Assembly: GCA_000697335.1 (NCBI GenBank)
Contig: JNEM01016258.1
Coordinates: 1 to 63,644, forward strand
DNA: 63,644 nucleotides
Source of the DNA: Conidiobolus incongruus B7586
Taxonomy: Eukaryota > Entomophthoromycota > Entomophthoromycetes > Entomophthorales > Conidiobolaceae
Direction: 5' to 3'
The notes beneath the pieces were generated by a model that worked only from the letters and a program-made list of their open reading frames with translations, did no database searches and was not told the origin of the DNA. Both the position numbers and the translations under genes were made by a program. Of this stretch, positions 1 to 11,838 are shown one piece after another. Position 1 is the first letter of the stretch, and the number at the start of each line of letters is the position of its first letter.

Positions 1-95
1 TTATATCAAAATTTTCCAAATTATTAGAGGTGAAATAATTATGCTAATCTGAATAATAAAAATTTTTTAGAAAAATAAATATTCAATTGAATATT

Positions 96-131
<36 letters not shown>

Positions 132-2081
132 ATTATACTATTTATGAAGCAATTTGATTATATAACATATTATTTGTTATAGAAAAACAAACTTATATAT
201 TGTACACTATTTAAATAGAAATTTTTGAAAATTCCAACTTTAGTCATTTTTTATAATAAAACTTAACCCAGAAGTGTGTATTATAAAACTCAAATCTTAA
301 TACATATAATAAGATCATTTACAGTATTTTAAATCACTTTCAATATTAAGACTATATATTAATTTATTATTGATTAATTGAAATTAAGAAATAGATTACT
401 AATTTGTATTCAACCATATAAAAAAACAGCAATAGATTGAATGACATTTTATATTTGATTGCATTATTTATCAACTAAGAATATTCATGTAATCCAATTA
501 TCCTTTTCAAATTACATTATAAAATTTTAATTGTAAATATTGAGTAATTTAATGCCAAATTGTTATTTTAAGAAAAATAATTATCATTATATTTAGTTAA
601 GAATAATCCTATAATTTGTTATATTGAAATATTTTTAATTTCTAATCAATTAACATGAATAGTGAACGTAATATAACAATCATATAAGCAAAATTAATCC
701 TTTGTCCATCTTGCAACTTTAACTCAGCTATATGGTACCATGAATTATAATGTACGCCTTTACTCATATAATATTTAATTACAATCTATTTGAATTAAAA
801 TATCATTAAAGTTGAGGAATATTAATTTAGTTAAGGATTTGATTAGACAATTAATTCCATAATCGTTTCCATTGTTTGAAGTATAGGTTTCAATAATTCA
901 AATACTTCAAAATAAGATTAGAATTGGATTTATAATATTTGCTATATATTTTTTTTTCTAATATAAATCTTAATTTTAAGGATTAATCTATAAAATACTA
1001 AATAAATTGTCAATTATAATGACATTTAATTAATCATATTAATATTGAAAAATATCTATTTATAATATTTTAATAATATTTTAATTTTTATTGAAAATTT
1101 TAATATGATATATAAATTTAACAAATGAATAGTATTTTCTTTTGATATTATTAAATAAGATATATCTATAAATTAGCGCAGTACTTAAGTAAATATTAAA
1201 AACTACAATGAAACTATTAATTAGTTTGATTATATTGAAAGTAATTGATAATTTTATCTATTTTTATGAAATTTATTATATTGTATTTTAATTTTGAAAA
1301 ACAAAATTTTTTTAATGATATTATATTGAAAAATTGAATTTAACTCTTATTTAATCTTATGTCTAGTTTTATATAATTTTAATAATTATTTAATTTCATC
1401 ATTATTATTTAATCATCAATTGATAGTATAATTTAAAATAAAGTTACCGCATTTTAATAAACCTTAAATATTAATTATTTTATACCAAATAAAATTAAAC
1501 CAATGTTTCACGTGATTTAACTAAATCCCATAACAATTGAATTACAACATAAGTCACAACTCGAGACCATCAACTATCAATTCAATTTAATTAAAATTGT
1601 AATTAACAGTGAATTGAAAGGTAATAGATATAAAATAATTTTATTATTTGTAACAAGAAGATATTTGCTATTACTATTTATTCAGATTCATGTTAATATT
1701 TTTTTAAGGCATAAGTAAAATATCAATTTATTGAATCAAATTTGTTAATTGGAAATTAATTTGATATTCAATTAAAAATAATTTTTACAGGATAATAGAG
1801 TACTCAAATAAGAAATGAGAATGCTTTTAAGATATTTAATACCTAGTACTTTTGTAATTTTAAATTTTTATTGTATATTAACTTTGAAGTTGGAATTTTA
1901 TATTCAGTTTTTTTTATTCTTAAAATATTGAATTAATTTTTCAATTTAAATTTTTTTATATGGCAATATATTCTAACATTTTACTAATTTTTATAACAAT
2001 TTTTACAATTTGATATGATTTGAATATATATATATATATATATATATATTAATAATAAAAATTATTAGATAATTGAACAAA
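1..2081. other. AT-rich intergenic region upstream of seipin
   Basis: No open reading frame, tRNA or recognisable element was found here. The sequence is extremely AT-rich, with (AT)n microsatellites near 106-129 and 2026-2050. The second lies about 30 bp before the seipin start codon and may act as a nucleosome-free promoter tract, which is inference. An isolated CACGTG (E-box-like) hexamer lies near 1510. Confidence 0.6.
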
Positions 2082-3807
2082 ATGGCCATTCCAACACCAC
2101 CTCCAAGTTCTCCATTATCTCCAAGGACGAAATCATCATCCGTAAGATTTAAAATTCATATGAAATTCCTATTCTTATAAATTTAGGATTCGAATTCTCG
2201 TAGAGTAACGATTGTGGATCCTAAACTATTCCCACCGCCCCATCCACCCAAGTTGAATCAACCTCCAGATCTCGCACGTGAATCCGAGTTATTGCCCAAC
2301 CTTCACAGCGCTCTGAAGAACCATGGTGCGAAGTCGAGTGCGAAAAGAATGTCGCCAACGTTGCCGCTTCCTCAGCATCCTGCATCCAATCGTCCCGGCA
2401 GTTCTCAAACTGCGCAATCCCAACCTAAATCTTCGGGCATTTTGCACAAATTGGTCCAGTTGTTCAACTATTTACTCCCCCAGAATTTGAATTTGACAAA
2501 ATTATTCCAAACTACCCTCAAAGGTATTATCCTTGCGGTGTTGATTATGGGTGTGTACATCTACTGCTGGTTCATTTACTACTTCATCATTCGCAAATGG
2601 TTAGGAGGATCAGGTACAGCTGCTGGATTAAAATTTGTAGAAAATATTTTCTTCCAATTTGAGTAAGTGATTCTTATCATAATGACATCAACGTAATTCT
2701 TATCATTATTAGAGAATCGAAATCACCCGTAGGTATAATCAATTTCAAAGAGTTTACAAACTATCAAGTAAGTTAATTTAAAATTTAAATCAGTTTAATA
2801 TAATAATTTAAATTTTTATTTAATAGAAATTTTCTAATAATTTAATTTATAATATTAAATTAAATTTAAAATTACCAGAATCTTTAATTAATTATAATAT
2901 TGGTAATTATATTATTTATCACATTTTATTTTTAAAAAAAATTATTTATTTATTTAATAATTAAATTATAGGAAATTTTATGATTTCATTAAAAGCTTTA
3001 AATGCAGAAGATGAAATTATTTATAAAGTATCAAAACCTTTATTAATGAAGTATAGATCTACATTATTCCAAACCATTCGTACAGTTGTTTTATCACCGT
3101 TTATGATTTTGGGATATTTTGAGGAGTATCAAACCCTGAGTTTAGATTTATCGCCATCAAGATCAATCAATTCAATAAATGAAATTGTTGATTTAGTCCT
3201 TACTATTTCGAATCCCGCAATTCAAATCGATTCTGCAAATCTTACACTGGTTACGCAATTGACTGGAATTGCCCACTATATCGTCAATTGGCCCATGACT
3301 AGCGGTATCTTGGTCACGAATGTTCTCTTCGGAATGCATCTTCTAGTCCTTTTAGTCACTTACCAGTTTGCCAAGGGTATGATTTCGGGAGCCAAAGCCG
3401 TTTCTCAACCTCCTACCGCACGCCTGAGTACGCAACCCCCACAGACTACTTTGAAGCCCCACTTGCATTTCGGCAGTGAGGATGACGATGGTAAGGACGT
3501 CCTAGTCGAATTAGAAGCATTTATGAATAAGGTGAAAGTTCCCGTTGAGGATGATACATCCACAAGTGATCGTACTCTTGTTGACTCGGAATTTACGAGT
3601 GATCAAGTCGCTAGGGATCTTGTGGAAGGATTGGTACAGAATGCAAACGGTATCCCGGACGATGACAATGTTGACGATAGCGGTAGCACTACACAGTTGG
3701 TAGATACCGATACGCAAATCACTGAGGATGATGCTGAATTGAATCGAGCTTGGGATACTAATAGGATGGGGATTAGGAAGAGGGAAGGAGAAAATTCTAA
3801 AGATTAG
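2082..3807 (+). CDS. Seipin, ER lipid-droplet biogenesis protein (5 exons)
   Basis: Exons read as 2082-2141, 2187-2662, 2713-2767, 2827-2902 and 2972-3807, giving 500 residues. The order is a Ser/Pro-rich N-terminus, a first membrane segment near 133-155, a short lumenal domain and a second membrane segment near 330-355, then a long acidic cytosolic tail. Family marks in the lumenal domain are KLPES and GNFM (223-226, created across the 4/5 junction), a KYRS block followed by LSPFMILGYFEEYQTL, and QLTGIAHYIVNWPMTSG leading into the second membrane helix. These match the seipin pattern known from human BSCL2. Seipin rings sit in the ER at lipid-droplet contacts and control droplet assembly. 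Exon 4 is only 76 bp and exon 3 only 55 bp, so automatic predictors could miss them. The N- and C-terminal tails are not conserved and are likely lineage-specific. Family assignment is by motif reading, without a database search. Confidence 0.82.
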
Positions 3808-4472
3808 TATGGTTTTATTGTTAATTCATTTATTAAAATTTTATATTATTTTTTATTCAATAATAATCAAATTATTTTTAATAAAAATTATTCCTTAATT
3901 TTATTAGTTATTTTTATAAATATTTGGTTTTTTTAACACTATTAATTATATAATTAAATTTTATAATTTAATTAATTTTAGTTAGAAATAAGTTTTTAAT
4001 TAAAATTATTTTTACAATAGGAATTTAATCTAAAAATTGATTAATATATCAACATTACAAACATTAATCTCAGATTAAGGTTTAATTTTTTTAATAATTT
4101 TTATATTTTTTGAAAAATAATTCAAAATTGATTTGTTCTATTATATATTTAAAATATAATACTTAAAGATTTTTGGGTTATTAAAATAAAGTTTTTTTTG
4201 TGAAATATTTGAATATATGAAACTTAAATAATTATCATATTAAAAATACTAAGTTACATTAAATTATCTAAATTTTATATCAATGTTTAATAATAAATTT
4301 TTAAATTTTCACAAAAAATTCTTAAAAAAATTATTAAATTGGTAATCCCACAATTTCAATTTCAACTCATCATTAATAAATAAATGTTCAATTTCTTTCC
4401 TTAAAAATTTGTTCATTTGTAAGCATAATTAAAGGCAAATTAATTCAGTACTCCCAACGATTAATTTGTAAG

Positions 4473-4545
4473 AAACGTATGCCAGATTGAGCGTCACTCT
4501 CTCGTGGAGTGTACGTAGTTTAGACTACACAAGATTGATGCGTTT
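4473..4545. other. Structured GC-richer island, possible decayed tRNA
   Basis: The 73-nt stretch has complementary 7-nt ends (AAACGTA and TGCGTTT, one G-T pair). It also holds a central 5-bp stem CACTC/GAGTG closing a 7-nt loop. The total length equals that of a tRNA. The D and T arms are not canonical, and position 33 is not T on either strand, so a functional tRNA is unlikely. It could be a tRNA relic or another small structured RNA. Confidence 0.25.
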
Positions 4546-5148
4546 GGTCGTATCATTTCTGTTGTTAAACAGTCTTGTACATTTCTTTTTTCTTGTTGAA
4601 GTAATAAGTTAATACAAACACGAAAATTATAAAATTCAATATTAATTTGTATTATATTTGATAATGTTTTTATTAATCTTAAAACATATCCAACTTGATG
4701 TAATAACCGAATACTATTAAATTAATTAAGTTTTCTGTATTTAATTATTAATTTGATTAATTTTAAAAATCTTTTAGTTTTGGATTAAAATCCAATATAA
4801 AATATACTTGAATTATATATTTTTAAATGTATAATTGGATAGGATATAATTACTATCATATTCTACAATTCGAAAGAAATATAATGATACAGTTTAAAGG
4901 AATAATGAATTGAATTTTGTATTGAGTTTAATCGTAATAATTTTTCTAATAATACAGTGATAAAATAATTTGGTTTAGTCAAGTTATTTCAAATAAAACT
5001 GAAAATATAAATTATACAACAATCAATTCTTTTTAAATAATTATTTTATCAATAAAACATTAAATATTCTAATAAATATAAAAATAGTTATACTATCAAA
5101 GCTTATTCATTTGAAGAATTAAAAAGATACCTGAATATTTCATTAACT

Positions 5149-5228
5149 TTCCAGCAGGGAGCTGTACTCAGATTACTCACGTGACAGGCAAGGCTGTTAC
5201 ACTCACCACTATACAACCGTTCCTAGAA
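5149..5228 (-). pseudogene. tRNA-Asp(GTC)-like relic or tRNA-derived SINE head
   Basis: Read on the minus strand, the sequence contains GTATAGTGGTGAGTGTAAC, a close match to a eukaryotic tRNA-Asp D arm and A box. It is followed by GCCTGTCACGTGAG, the Asp anticodon arm with loop CTGTCAC (anticodon GTC). The T arm is badly degraded: GAGTACAGCTCC replaces the GGTTCRANTCC B box. The outermost pairing (TTCTAG with CTGGAA) carries extra bases before the D arm. The anticodon stem still pairs with two wobble pairs. This is best called a tRNA pseudogene or the 5' part of a tRNA-derived SINE. No second copy was recognised in the window. Confidence 0.5.
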
Positions 5229-6390
5229 TTTCCACTAATTCTGAGCACACCTATCAATATTTAATCAACCCCTAGATATACTATCCCTTGCAACATAGAT
5301 GCTTGGATATTATTATACAATAGTATTTAATTTCAAACAATATAACACTAATTGGACTATTGTTATTCTTAGTCAAATTTAAGTTATTTTGAATATATTT
5401 TTGCTTTCAAAATAAGAGAATAAGTTGTAGTCTTATTAAACAATCCTAAAAATTAAAAAGCTAGAAAAGTTAAAAGCATATAAACTTTAGGTAGATTTAA
5501 GTTTTAAAAAATCTCTAATATCAAAAACTATTCAATAAAAAAGGAAAATAATAATTAATTTAAAAACACTAGATATATTATAAATAAGTTATTTTAAAAT
5601 ATCAAAATTAAGACCTCAAATAATAAGTGGAATATCATAAAATAAAGTTCCTTGAATATTAAATTAATTACAAATATTATGATTTAATTTTTCAATTTAT
5701 TTATATAAAATTCCTATTAATAATAAAAATAAGCTTTATTATTAATTATTATATTAAAGAAAAACTCAATTTTAATATAAAAAAGTAAAAGATAAATTGA
5801 GCCAATTGTTATTGATTTTGAATATTCAAAGTGGTAGGTATTTTTCATTTTATTATTTGGTTAATAAATCAATACATTCTATTGAATTGTTGTCAAATTA
5901 ACTCAAGTATGATTATTATCTTCAGATGACTTAGTTTGGTGAATTTCATATCTATATTTTATGATTATTAAAAATTATAATTAATAATTAAGCTCCTGCA
6001 TTAAATATAATTAAATAAGGAAGCCTAGTTTTTGGCTTTAGTTCATTAACTTTTATGATTAATAGCTCTTTTTGAGGTTGTTTATTAATAAAGATATTGA
6101 GAAATTTTATCTTCTTTTTTAATTATAATAAGTTATGAAGCAAATAATGTCAAAAAAAGTTTGAAATAAAAAATATTATACAGTTAGATAAGTAATTAAT
6201 AAATAAAAAAATAAAAAAATAAAAATCTAATAAATGAAAAAAAATAAGAAACTTAATAAATCAATTATTAGAAAATATTAAATTGAAATCTTTTTGGTAT
6301 TTATGAATCAAAAATGCTAAGAAAAACAAACTATTATATTAAGTATAACAAACAAAAACAATGTTAATATTATCTTATGGAAAATTTAAA

Positions 6391-6712
6391 CGAAGCTTTC
6401 TGAATAAATCAAGAAAATTTCCTTAATATAAGGAAATTATTTGCAAAAGAATCACAAAATTAAAACGTGATAATTATGGATAATTGAATATATAAATTGG
6501 ATGAAGCAAGACTTTCAAGTGTACCTATTATCATATAAAGATGTATTAAGACATCAATACTGCTAGGAACATGTTATGTTAACTAATTGTCAAGCGAGCC
6601 GGTCTTTCAGGATTGGTGATAGGCTTTGCTCCCTTGAGGTCTCCAAACTCTATGCAAGACTTAGGCAAGTACGATCAAATTTGATCAGCTTTGAACAATT
6701 TTAATTAAAGAA
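6391..6712 (+). repeat. Dispersed repeat, copy A
   Basis: This block aligns to the reverse complement of 49222-49556 over its whole length. Shared blocks include ATTATTTGCAAAA, GCAAG.CTTTCAA, a GCC.GTCTTTCAGGA-like hairpin, TTGAGGTCTCCA and GATCAAAT.TGATC. The central GC-richer part can form a 7-bp hairpin with a 6-nt loop. It ends about 460 bp before the first chitinase start codon. No coding potential, clear terminal inverted repeats or target duplication were seen. The family is unknown; an old SINE, MITE or solo LTR are all possible. Confidence 0.6.
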
Positions 6713-7170
6713 TCAATTATCAGAATATTAATTGAAAAAATTTTTTTGTGAATTATTACTCCTTAAAATGTTTAATAATTAATTAATTAATAAAATATTA
6801 AAATATTAATTATTATAATTTTAAATATGATAAATTTTATAAAATTAATAATTAATTTTATCAATGAATAATGAATTATCCTATTAAAGTTCAAATTCAT
6901 TATTCTTATAAACTTAAATTAATAAAATTACTAAAATTATCATTATAAAATATTAAACCAGATATATTAACTTTTCTTTTTATCAAATTTTTTAATTAAA
7001 ATTTTAATATTTTAATTTGTAAGATATGATCTTTGAGATCTATTGAATTAATTTTTTAATGATGATTTGATTGGTTTTTTAACTAGAGATGTTAGTGATA
7101 ATTGTCAGATTGTGGTGGTTGATATAAATATTGAGTGGTGTGGTGATGCGAAGGAGATAAAATATACATC

Positions 7171-8475
7171 ATGCTTAGTTATATTTTAACGCTCTGTGCT
7201 GCTTCGGTCGCTCAAGCTGTCGATATCAGCTGCAAGAACAATTTGGTGCATTATTGGGGCCAGAACTCGTTCGGCGCTATCAATTTGGGCAATCCAAAAG
7301 TTTGGGAGAAGGACTTGAGTTACTACTGTGATCTCGATGTCGCTGATATTTTCCAAGTTTCTTTCCTCAATGTATTCAATGCCGGAACTGGAAGACTTCC
7401 TGAGGTGAATTTCGCTAACCATTGTGAAACTTTTTTTGAAGATCAGCCTACCTTGAGAAATTGTCCAAAGATTGGTCAGGATGTTAAGTATTGTCAATCC
7501 AAGGGTAAGACTGTAATGTTGTCTCTCGGTGGTGCTACCGGTGCTACTGCTTTCTCTAGTCCTGCCGCTGCCGAAGAGTTCGCTACCACTTTGTGGAATA
7601 TGTTCTTCAAGGGTACTCATAAGTACCGTCCTTTGGGTGATGCTAACTTTGATGGCATTGACCTTGATATTGAAGGTGGTGGTACCAAATACTACAATGT
7701 GTTCTTAACCAAATTGCGTCAATATTTTGCTTCCGATCCTTCTAAGAAATACTACGTCTCTTCTGCTCCTCAATGTCCTTACCCTGACGCTCATTTACAA
7801 GAAACTTTAGACAATAGTTTGATCGATATGGTTTACATCCAATTCTATAACAACTGGTGTGGTGCCAACAACTACGACAATCCCAATGCCTGGAACTGGA
7901 AAGACTGGGAGAATTGGGCCAAGACCAAAGCTCTCAACAAGAATGTCAAATTGTATCTTGGAGTTCCCGCCAACGTTCGCGCCGCATCCTCCGGCTACGT
8001 CGACATCGAAAAATTGAAGCGTATTACTAGGGAAACTTCTGGCAATGCTACCTTTGGTGGTGTTATGATGTGGGAATCTTCTCAATCTGATAATAATCCA
8101 GTAGCTGGCGGTACATACGGTAAAGTTACCAAGAACTACCTAAACTCCATTGTTGGTTGTGGTAATAATCCTCAACCTTCTTCTACTACCACTATCTCTA
8201 CTACCACCACTACAGCTTCGTCATCTTCATCTGCTAACACCAGTTCAACTTCAACCACCACCAAGGAAACTACTACTACTACTACAACCACATCTTCAGG
8301 TCCCCAACCCACTGGACCCCCCACGAGTTGTACTGTCGCCACATGTGCGGACGCTGGTAAGTCTCCAATCTACTACGATTGTGTCTTCAACAAACCAGTT
8401 CAAAGAAATTGCGGCTCCGGTACCGTATGTAAACAAAGTGCTAATGGCATATACTGTGACTGGAGTTTGAATTAA
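7171..8475 (+). CDS. Secreted GH18 chitinase with C-terminal CBM19-like module (copy 1)
   Basis: This intronless gene encodes 434 residues. A hydrophobic signal peptide ends near AQA (residue 16). The catalytic domain follows, with the GH18 signature DGIDLDIE; D161, D164, D166 and E168 complete the DxxDxDxE motif, E168 being the proton donor. The upstream SLGG block and the QFYNNWCG strand fit the fungal/plant class III (Cts1-like) group. A Ser/Thr-rich linker from about 330 to 375 is probably O-mannosylated. It leads to a six-cysteine module (about 386-434) resembling the CBM19 chitin-binding module. The enzyme would hydrolyse wall chitin outside the cell, for example in cell separation. It is a tandem paralogue of the gene starting 1.26 kb downstream in the same direction. 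The coding sequence is much less AT-rich than its flanks, which suggests strong expression. Confidence 0.93.
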   Translation: MLSYILTLCAASVAQAVDISCKNNLVHYWGQNSFGAINLGNPKVWEKDLSYYCDLDVADIFQVSFLNVFNAGTGRLPEVNFANHCETFFEDQPTLRNCPKIGQDVKYCQSKGKTVMLSLGGATGATAFSSPAAAEEFATTLWNMFFKGTHKYRPLGDANFDGIDLDIEGGGTKYYNVFLTKLRQYFASDPSKKYYVSSAPQCPYPDAHLQETLDNSLIDMVYIQFYNNWCGANNYDNPNAWNWKDWENWAKTKALNKNVKLYLGVPANVRAASSGYVDIEKLKRITRETSGNATFGGVMMWESSQSDNNPVAGGTYGKVTKNYLNSIVGCGNNPQPSSTTTISTTTTTASSSSSANTSSTSTTTKETTTTTTTTSSGPQPTGPPTSCTVATCADAGKSPIYYDCVFNKPVQRNCGSGTVCKQSANGIYCDWSLN

Positions 8476-9732
8476 TTTCATTTACATTAAAGTATTAAAT
8501 AAAATATCCTAATTAAAAAGATATTAAAATTTTTAAAATAATTATTAATTTATCATTAATTTTATATAAAAAATTATTAAAATAGCATTATTTTTAATAG
8601 TATAAAATATATTCTTCAAACTTAGTATTATTTTTTAAACTCAATCAAATATAAATCAAATTCGTTATAATTCTAAATCTATATAATCAAAAAAAACTTA
8701 ATAATATCCCTTAAAATTAATTTTACTAAATTGATCACATTTTAGAATAAAATACTAAAAAAATTTTGAAAAAACAAATAAAGAATTAATATAAATTAAT
8801 ATACATATAAATAATTTTTAAATATTATGAAAATAATAATTATTTTAAATTATAATTAATATATTAAATAACCTTAAAATTTTTTAAATAAGTTATAAAT
8901 TTTAACTTATCCTTAAAGTTGAACAAAAAATTCACGCGTGTAAATAATTAAGAGATAAAGGGCTAGGCTTTTGAACAACCTGGTTAATTTTCCATATAAG
9001 TTATAATTCAATAATCATTAAAATTGATTAAAATGTTTAATTATCCTAAATGAATCTTAATGGTTTGGAAATCTGATTACATGGTTATAAAGTGTGAATT
9101 ATATATCTTATCTCTTGAAATGGTTTTTGTTTATATTAAAAGTGATAAATTTAACATTTGATTCATTAATATGATCAACTTGTTTTATTTGTTGGCTATA
9201 AATTTGTAAAAAAATTCAGGATTTGAAACAATGGTTTTATAACATTGCAAAATAAAATCAATTTAAATTACAAAAAAAGTATTGATATAAATTCAATAAT
9301 TTACCGATAATTGAGATGATTGCAATATAAAGTGTATTACTTTTATTTAGTCTAAAAATCAATAATTAAAAAATTGATCACACTTACATATTTATCAAAA
9401 AAATTTTAATCAAATTCAAATTGACAGAAAACCCAAGTCTCATTATTATTTATCAAATAGATAAAAAACCTATCAAAATATATAAAGATAATATCTAAAA
9501 TATATTAAATATTTAATATTAGATAAAAAATATTATTAAATTTAATTCAACATGAATTTTACTAAATTGATATATTAATTAATAATCTAATTAAATATTG
9601 AATTTTATATCTAAATGAAGATTTTAATTTGTTATATGGATATTCTATATTAGCGAAGTAGTTAAAGCTATATATATATATATATAAGAAAGCTTTTAAG
9701 CGGTAATCGGTACAGATAAAATAAATATTAAG
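8476..9732. other. AT-rich spacer between chitinase paralogues
   Basis: Nothing coding was found. It must hold the 3' end of the first chitinase and the promoter of the second. A (TA)n tract lies at 9669-9685, about 50 bp before the second start codon. A similar tract precedes seipin. Confidence 0.5.
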
Positions 9733-11064
9733 ATGAAAAATTGGATTAAATCATCGATTGCATTACTAAGTTTACCTTTCCTGAACGCTTTAGATCTCAA
9801 GTGTAAGAACAATTTGGTGCACTACTGGGGCCAAAACTCCTTTGGTGCCATCAATTTGGACAAGCCCGAAGTTTGGGAGAAGGATTTGAGTTACTACTGT
9901 GATCTCAATGTCGCCGACGTGTTCGTCGTCTCGTTCCTGAATGTTTTCAATGCAGGTACTGGAAAGCTTCCCGAGGTCAATTTTGCCAATCATTGTGAAA
10001 CTTTCTTTGACGAAGAGCCAGCTAAAAAATTGAGAAATTGTCCCAAGATAGGGCAGGACATCAAATACTGCCAATCTAAGGGTAAAACTGTACTCTTGTC
10101 CCTTGGAGGCGCTACTGCTCAAGTTGGTTTCCCCAGCTCAGGCGCTGCTAGCGAATTTGCTGACACTTTGTGGAACATGTTCTTCAAGGGTACTCACAAG
10201 TTCAGACCTTTCGGCGACGCTGTCCCTGATGGTATCGACTTAGATATTGAAGGTGGTGGCCAAGCACACTACGACGTCTTTGTCAAGAAAATGCGCGAGT
10301 ACTTTGCTACCGACAGTTCTAGAAAGTACTATGTTGGAGCTGCTCCTCAATGTGTATTCCCCGATGGTAATTTGGGTCAAACTATGGAAAACTCTTGGAT
10401 GGATATGATCTTTATTCAATTCTACAACAACTGGTGTGGTGTTCAAAATTATGATAACATCTGGGCCTGGAACTGGAAGGACTGGGAAAATTGGGCTAAG
10501 ACCAAGTCTTACAACAAGGATGTCAGATTGTACCTTGGTGTCCCCGCTGGACCTAAGGCTGCCGGCTCCGGTTACATCGACATTGAGAAGTTGAAACGCA
10601 TTACCAACGATCTCAAGACCAATGCTACTTTTGGTGGCTTGATGATGTGGGAATCTTCCCAATCCGATAATAACTTAATTGGTGGTAAGACTTATGGCAA
10701 ATTGGCTAAGGAATTCTTGATTTCCAATGTCGGCTGTGGCAATAACCCCAATCCTCCTACCTCCACTACCACCGTTGCTACTACCACCACTACCACTGTT
10801 CATACTACTAAGCCTCAAACTTCTACCACCACTACTACTACCATACCTACTACCACTACTACTGTCAAGAGTACCACCACCACCACATCTTCAGGCACTC
10901 AACCTACAGGTCCTCCTTCCAGTTGTACTGTAGCTACATGTGCTGACGCTGGCAAGTCAGCACAATACTACGACTGTGTCTTCAACAAGCCTGTTCAAAG
11001 GTCTTGTGGATCCGGCACCGTTTGCCGCCAAAATGCTAATGGAATCTACTGTGACTTCCCTTGA
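9733..11064 (+). CDS. Secreted GH18 chitinase with C-terminal CBM19-like module (copy 2)
   Basis: This intronless gene encodes 443 residues and is closely similar to the preceding gene along the whole length. The signal peptide is different in sequence (ends near LNA, residue 19). The catalytic motif DGIDLDIE is intact: D166, D169, D171 and E173. The linker (about 345-390) is a Thr-rich low-complexity run built largely from ACT/ACC codons. The six-cysteine C-terminal module begins near residue 397 and keeps the AQYYDCVFNKPVQR core. Both copies keep all catalytic residues, so both should be active. Divergence is concentrated in the signal peptide and linker. The two probably arose by tandem duplication and may differ in timing of expression, which is inference. 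Confidence 0.93.
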   Translation: MKNWIKSSIALLSLPFLNALDLKCKNNLVHYWGQNSFGAINLDKPEVWEKDLSYYCDLNVADVFVVSFLNVFNAGTGKLPEVNFANHCETFFDEEPAKKLRNCPKIGQDIKYCQSKGKTVLLSLGGATAQVGFPSSGAASEFADTLWNMFFKGTHKFRPFGDAVPDGIDLDIEGGGQAHYDVFVKKMREYFATDSSRKYYVGAAPQCVFPDGNLGQTMENSWMDMIFIQFYNNWCGVQNYDNIWAWNWKDWENWAKTKSYNKDVRLYLGVPAGPKAAGSGYIDIEKLKRITNDLKTNATFGGLMMWESSQSDNNLIGGKTYGKLAKEFLISNVGCGNNPNPPTSTTTVATTTTTTVHTTKPQTSTTTTTTIPTTTTTVKSTTTTTSSGTQPTGPPSSCTVATCADAGKSAQYYDCVFNKPVQRSCGSGTVCRQNANGIYCDFP

Positions 11065-11315
11065 TTGATTTTAATTGTTTGAATAAAATATAAATGATAT
11101 AATATAATATTTTAAAAATGTATTAAATGATCAAAAGATATTTAAGTTAATAAGAAATTATTAATAATAAGATATAAAAATTGAAATTGAAAGAATAAAG
11201 TATAATTGAATTAATTCATTAATGAATTAAAAAATTATAATTTAACAAATAAAAAAAAATTTGATAAAAATGCACTCTCTAATATTATTCAATTATTATC
11301 ACTAGCTACATCTAA

Positions 11316-11388
11316 GGTTCCATGGCCAAATGGATAAGGCGCTTGACTACGGATCAAGAGATTCCAGGTTCGATCCCTGGTGGAATCG
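11316..11388 (+). tRNA. tRNA-Arg (anticodon ACG)
   Basis: A full cloverleaf can be drawn. The acceptor stem is GGTTCCA with TGGAATC, and the D arm lies around GGCCAAATGGATAAGGC. The anticodon stem CTTGA/TCAAG has loop CTACGGA (anticodon ACG at 11349-11351). The T arm is CCAGG-TTCGATC-CCTGG, and the discriminator base is G. A and B boxes match RNA polymerase III consensus and there is no intron. A34 would be edited to inosine to read CGU, CGC and CGA. It sits between the second chitinase and the convergent Caf120-like gene. Confidence 0.96.
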
Positions 11389-11838
11389 TTAATATTATTC
11401 CAGAAATTATTCATTTTTTCAGGATCTATCTTTTAACAATAATTTGAATTTAATTATTTTTTATTTTTAATTGTTATTTAATTAAATTGAACTATTTTAT
11501 ATCAAAAATTTTTTACCTCTTAAATCAATTTATAATATCATAAATAATGATATTTTATATATTGTATTAAAATATAACTTTTATTATTTAGGAAGAATAC
11601 TAAATATTTGTTAATATTAAAATTTCATTAAAACTTATTTCTCTTTGTAAAAAATTTCATTAAAAATTGATTTAATTTTAAAAATAAAATTTAACAGATC
11701 ATAATAAAATATTAAGATTTGGATCAATTAATTTAAATAATAATTTTTATTTGAAATTTAAAAATAACAATAACGATAATAATATTATTAAACTGACAAT
11801 TAGGAGTTTTGATGTAAATAAATTTTAAAACGAAATGA
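11389..11838. other. Spacer between tRNA-Arg and the Caf120-like gene
   Basis: Very AT-rich with no gene seen. It carries the 3' untranslated region of the minus-strand gene and any tRNA terminator. Confidence 0.4.

Larger units (their letters stand above)
3808..6390. other. Intergenic region with two GC-richer tRNA-like islands
   Basis: No protein-coding gene was found. Two islands (4473-4545 and 5149-5228) stand out from the very AT-rich background and are listed separately. The remainder is AT-rich without visible structure. Confidence 0.5.

Noticed and set aside
2026-2050. (AT)n tracts as telomere or satellite signals
   Set aside because: They are simple dinucleotide runs of 15-25 bp seen throughout the window, with no higher-order repeat.
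6391-6712. Calling the dispersed repeat a tRNA, U snRNA or ribozyme
   Set aside because: No anticodon arm, Sm site, conserved U-snRNA motif or hammerhead core was found; only the hairpin and cross-copy similarity can be supported.
7186-7620. 144-codon open frame on the minus strand inside the first chitinase, and similar ones at 9790-10122 and 10240-10662
   Set aside because: These are antisense shadows of GC-richer coding sequence. The protein has no family marks and the sense frame is a clear chitinase.
8150-8470. 106-codon plus-strand frame overlapping the chitinase linker
   Set aside because: It is a Leu/Pro-rich out-of-frame reading of the Ser/Thr linker repeats.
11316-11388. An intron in the tRNA-Arg gene
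   Set aside because: The anticodon loop is exactly seven bases and all four stems close without an insertion.
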